Shown: one piece after another, positions 7,318 through 8,491 of the stretch
Layout: each line of letters starts with the position of its first letter
Position numbering within the stretch: position 1 is the stretch's first letter
Assembly: GCA_001795345.1 (NCBI GenBank)
Contig: MGON01000067.1
Location: 1,248 to 9,738 of the forward strand
Origin: Chloroflexi bacterium RIFCSPLOWO2_02_FULL_71_16
GTDB taxonomy: Bacteria > Chloroflexota > Limnocylindria > P2-11E
Length of the DNA stretch: 8,491 nt
Direction of reading: 5' to 3'
Position numbers and translations under genes: made by a program
Notes under the pieces: generated by a model
Databases searched by the model: none
Told to the model about the DNA's origin: nothing
What the model saw: the letters and a program-made list of their open reading frames with translations, nothing else

Positions 7318-7719
7318 GTGACGACGCAAGGGCCAGGCGATCTTCCGCGCGTGGGTCTGACGCACATCGAAGCCACGGTCACGGGGCCATCCGGCAGCGC
7401 GGTGACGGTCGAGTTCCTGATCGATACCGGCGCTGAGTACACGCTCCTGCCGCATGAGGTGTGGCAACGCCTCGGTCTCGAGCCGAAGCGCAGGATGGGC
7501 TTCCATCTCGCCGACGGAACCCGGGTGGAGCGCGCGATCTCGGAGTGTCACATCAAGGTGGGTGAGTTCGATGGCCACACGCCGGTGATCCTTGGCGAGC
7601 CCGGGGACGTGGCGCTGTTCGGCGCGGTCACCTTCGAAGTGCTCGCCTTGGTCTTCAACCCGTTCGACCGCTCTCTTCGACCGATGACGTCCGCTCCCCT
7701 GATGCAGCTGAGCGCGTAG
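7318..7719 (+). CDS. Clan AA (retropepsin-like) aspartic protease-family protein
   Basis: This 133-residue protein is about the size of a single retropepsin domain. The signature is VEFLIDTGAEYTLLP (31-45), with catalytic Asp36 in DTGA followed by the hydrophobic strand and LGL (52-54). FHLADGTRV (62-70) fits the flap-side hairpin, and VILGEPGDVALFGAVTFEVLALVFNP (from 90) fits the second hydrophobic-glycine region. Retropepsins work as homodimers with one Asp from each chain, so a dimer is expected (family knowledge). No signal peptide, membrane segment or extra domain is seen, so it should be cytoplasmic, unlike eukaryotic pepsins. Start: GTG at 7318 with AGGA seven bases upstream; a second in-frame GTG at 7351 would begin VGLTHIEATVTG and remove 11 unconserved-looking residues, so it is a real alternative. 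Substrate and role are unknown. It is the last gene of the plus-strand run, 9 nt after the DinB-like gene. Confidence 0.8.
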   Translation: MTTQGPGDLPRVGLTHIEATVTGPSGSAVTVEFLIDTGAEYTLLPHEVWQRLGLEPKRRMGFHLADGTRVERAISECHIKVGEFDGHTPVILGEPGDVALFGAVTFEVLALVFNPFDRSLRPMTSAPLMQLSA

Positions 7720-7722
7720 CCA

Positions 7723-8490
7723 CTAGGGCAGCGGCGCCCCCGTGCGGTACCAGCGTGCGATGAGCGCGCGCTCGTCCTCCGTCATCCCGGTCTGGTTGCC
7801 GAGCGGCATGACGCGCGTTACCACGACCTGCTGGTAGATGAGCCGCGCGCTCGCGCGGATGCGCTCGGACGACTCGAGCGACAGGCCCTTCGGGGGCGCG
7901 GTGAAGGCGACGTTCGTGGGGCGCTGGGCGTGGCAGGCCACGCAGCGCGCGGTGAAGACCTGGCGCACCGCCGTCACCTCCTCCGTGGTGAGCGGCGCCG
8001 CGGATACGGTGGCCGGAGCGCCGAGGAGCGCCACGACCAGCACGAGACCCACCGCCGCCCAGAGGAGCGGCCATTCCGTGCGGCCCTCGTGGCGGACGTT
8101 CAGGAAGTGCTGGACCGTCGCGCCGGCGGCCATGAGCGCGAGCAGCAGCGCCGCTCCGTAGGCGTGGCCGTACGTGAAGGGGAAGTGCTGCGAGATCATC
8201 GCGAAGATCACCGGCAGCGTGAGGTAGTTGTTGTGGATCGAGCGCTGCTTCCCTCGTAGGCCGAACACCGCGTCCGGGTCGCGGCCGGCGCGCTTCGCGG
8301 CGACGAGCTCGCGCTGCCCCGGGATGATCGTGAACAGGACGTTCGCGGCCATCCACGTGCCCATCGTCGAACCGGCCTGGATGTACGCGGCACGCGCGCT
8401 GAACAGCTGCGACGAGACCCAGACGACGATGACGATCAGCGCGACGATCAGGGTCGCCAGGACGAGCGGCCGGTCCGCGAGCGCGCGCGA
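7723..8490 (-). CDS. puuD: Urate hydroxylase PuuD-type membrane protein with C-terminal cytochrome c, 5'-truncated by window edge
   Basis: PuuD-type proteins oxidise urate in purine breakdown, using an integral membrane domain (DUF989) joined to a cytochrome c domain that passes electrons onward. 255 residues are visible and the frame stays open to the window edge, so the ATG at 8364 is internal. The visible part of the membrane domain has hydrophobic stretches near residues 8-26, 41-57, 88-100, 110-126 and 141-160, with conserved-looking segments IIPGQRELVAA (54-64), KQRSIHNNYLTLPVIF (81-96), ISQHFPF (99-105) and VQHFLNVRH (126-134). A periplasmic c-type cytochrome follows, with CVACH (183-187) as haem attachment and Met228 in VMPLGNQTGMT as likely sixth ligand. 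The haem motif is intact. The stop is 3 nt from the stop of the convergent protease-like gene, and no clear terminator separates them. The missing N-terminal part lies beyond 8491. Confidence 0.92.
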   Translation of the reverse strand, partial: SRALADRPLVLATLIVALIVIVVWVSSQLFSARAAYIQAGSTMGTWMAANVLFTIIPGQRELVAAKRAGRDPDAVFGLRGKQRSIHNNYLTLPVIFAMISQHFPFTYGHAYGAALLLALMAAGATVQHFLNVRHEGRTEWPLLWAAVGLVLVVALLGAPATVSAAPLTTEEVTAVRQVFTARCVACHAQRPTNVAFTAPPKGLSLESSERIRASARLIYQQVVVTRVMPLGNQTGMTEDERALIARWYRTGAPLP

Positions 8491-8491
8491 G

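Noticed and set aside
7726..7740. GGGC...GCCC inverted repeat as a terminator between the convergent genes
   Set aside because: The stem is only about 4-5 bp, lies inside the puuD coding end and has no T-run on either strand.
8362..8364. ATG at 8364 (minus) as the puuD start
   Set aside because: In-frame sequence to 8490 continues a membrane segment and the SARAAYIQAG stretch expected of PuuD, so the gene continues past the edge.

Overview
This is a very GC-rich bacterial window (roughly 70% G+C by eye), densely packed, with strong G/C preference at third codon positions. It reads as a chromosomal housekeeping segment. The gene content (CarB, a class 1B PyrD with PyrK, a PuuD-type urate hydroxylase, a one-domain clan AA aspartic protease) would fit an uncultivated high-GC lineage such as Rokubacteria/Methylomirabilota. 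That placement is an inference from general familiarity, not from a search.

Layout. Positions 2-3226 (+) hold carB, lacking only about the first 30 residues at the left edge. A 17-nt gap leads to an MFS transporter (3244-4461, +), whose stop overlaps the start of pyrK (4458-5282, +). Next comes a 444-nt stretch (5285-5728) that stays open in the same frame as pyrD and encodes acidic, then Ser/Ala/Pro-rich low-complexity sequence. It is either a long N-terminal extension of PyrD or a spacer. PyrD proper is best started at 5729 (to 6733), behind a strong ribosome binding site. Its stop overlaps the start of a DinB-superfamily-like protein (6730-7308, +), followed after 9 nt by a small aspartic protease-like protein (7318-7719, +). 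On the opposite strand, ending 3 nt away, is the C-terminal part of puuD (7723-8490, -), which runs off the right edge.

How the genes work together. CarB makes carbamoyl phosphate for pyrimidine and arginine synthesis. PyrD and PyrK together form the NAD-linked dihydroorotate dehydrogenase that makes orotate. The six plus-strand genes are spaced or overlapped like a single operon, so the transporter, the DinB-like protein and the protease-like protein are probably co-transcribed with pyrimidine synthesis. PuuD belongs to purine (urate) catabolism and is transcribed toward the operon. No tRNA, rRNA, CRISPR array, insertion sequence, obvious promoter or convincing terminator was seen. The only stretch over 300 bases without a clearly recognised gene is 5285-5728.

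I did not find a clear new multi-gene system. The points most worth a second look are the PyrK-PyrD linker and the three extra genes embedded in the pyrimidine operon.
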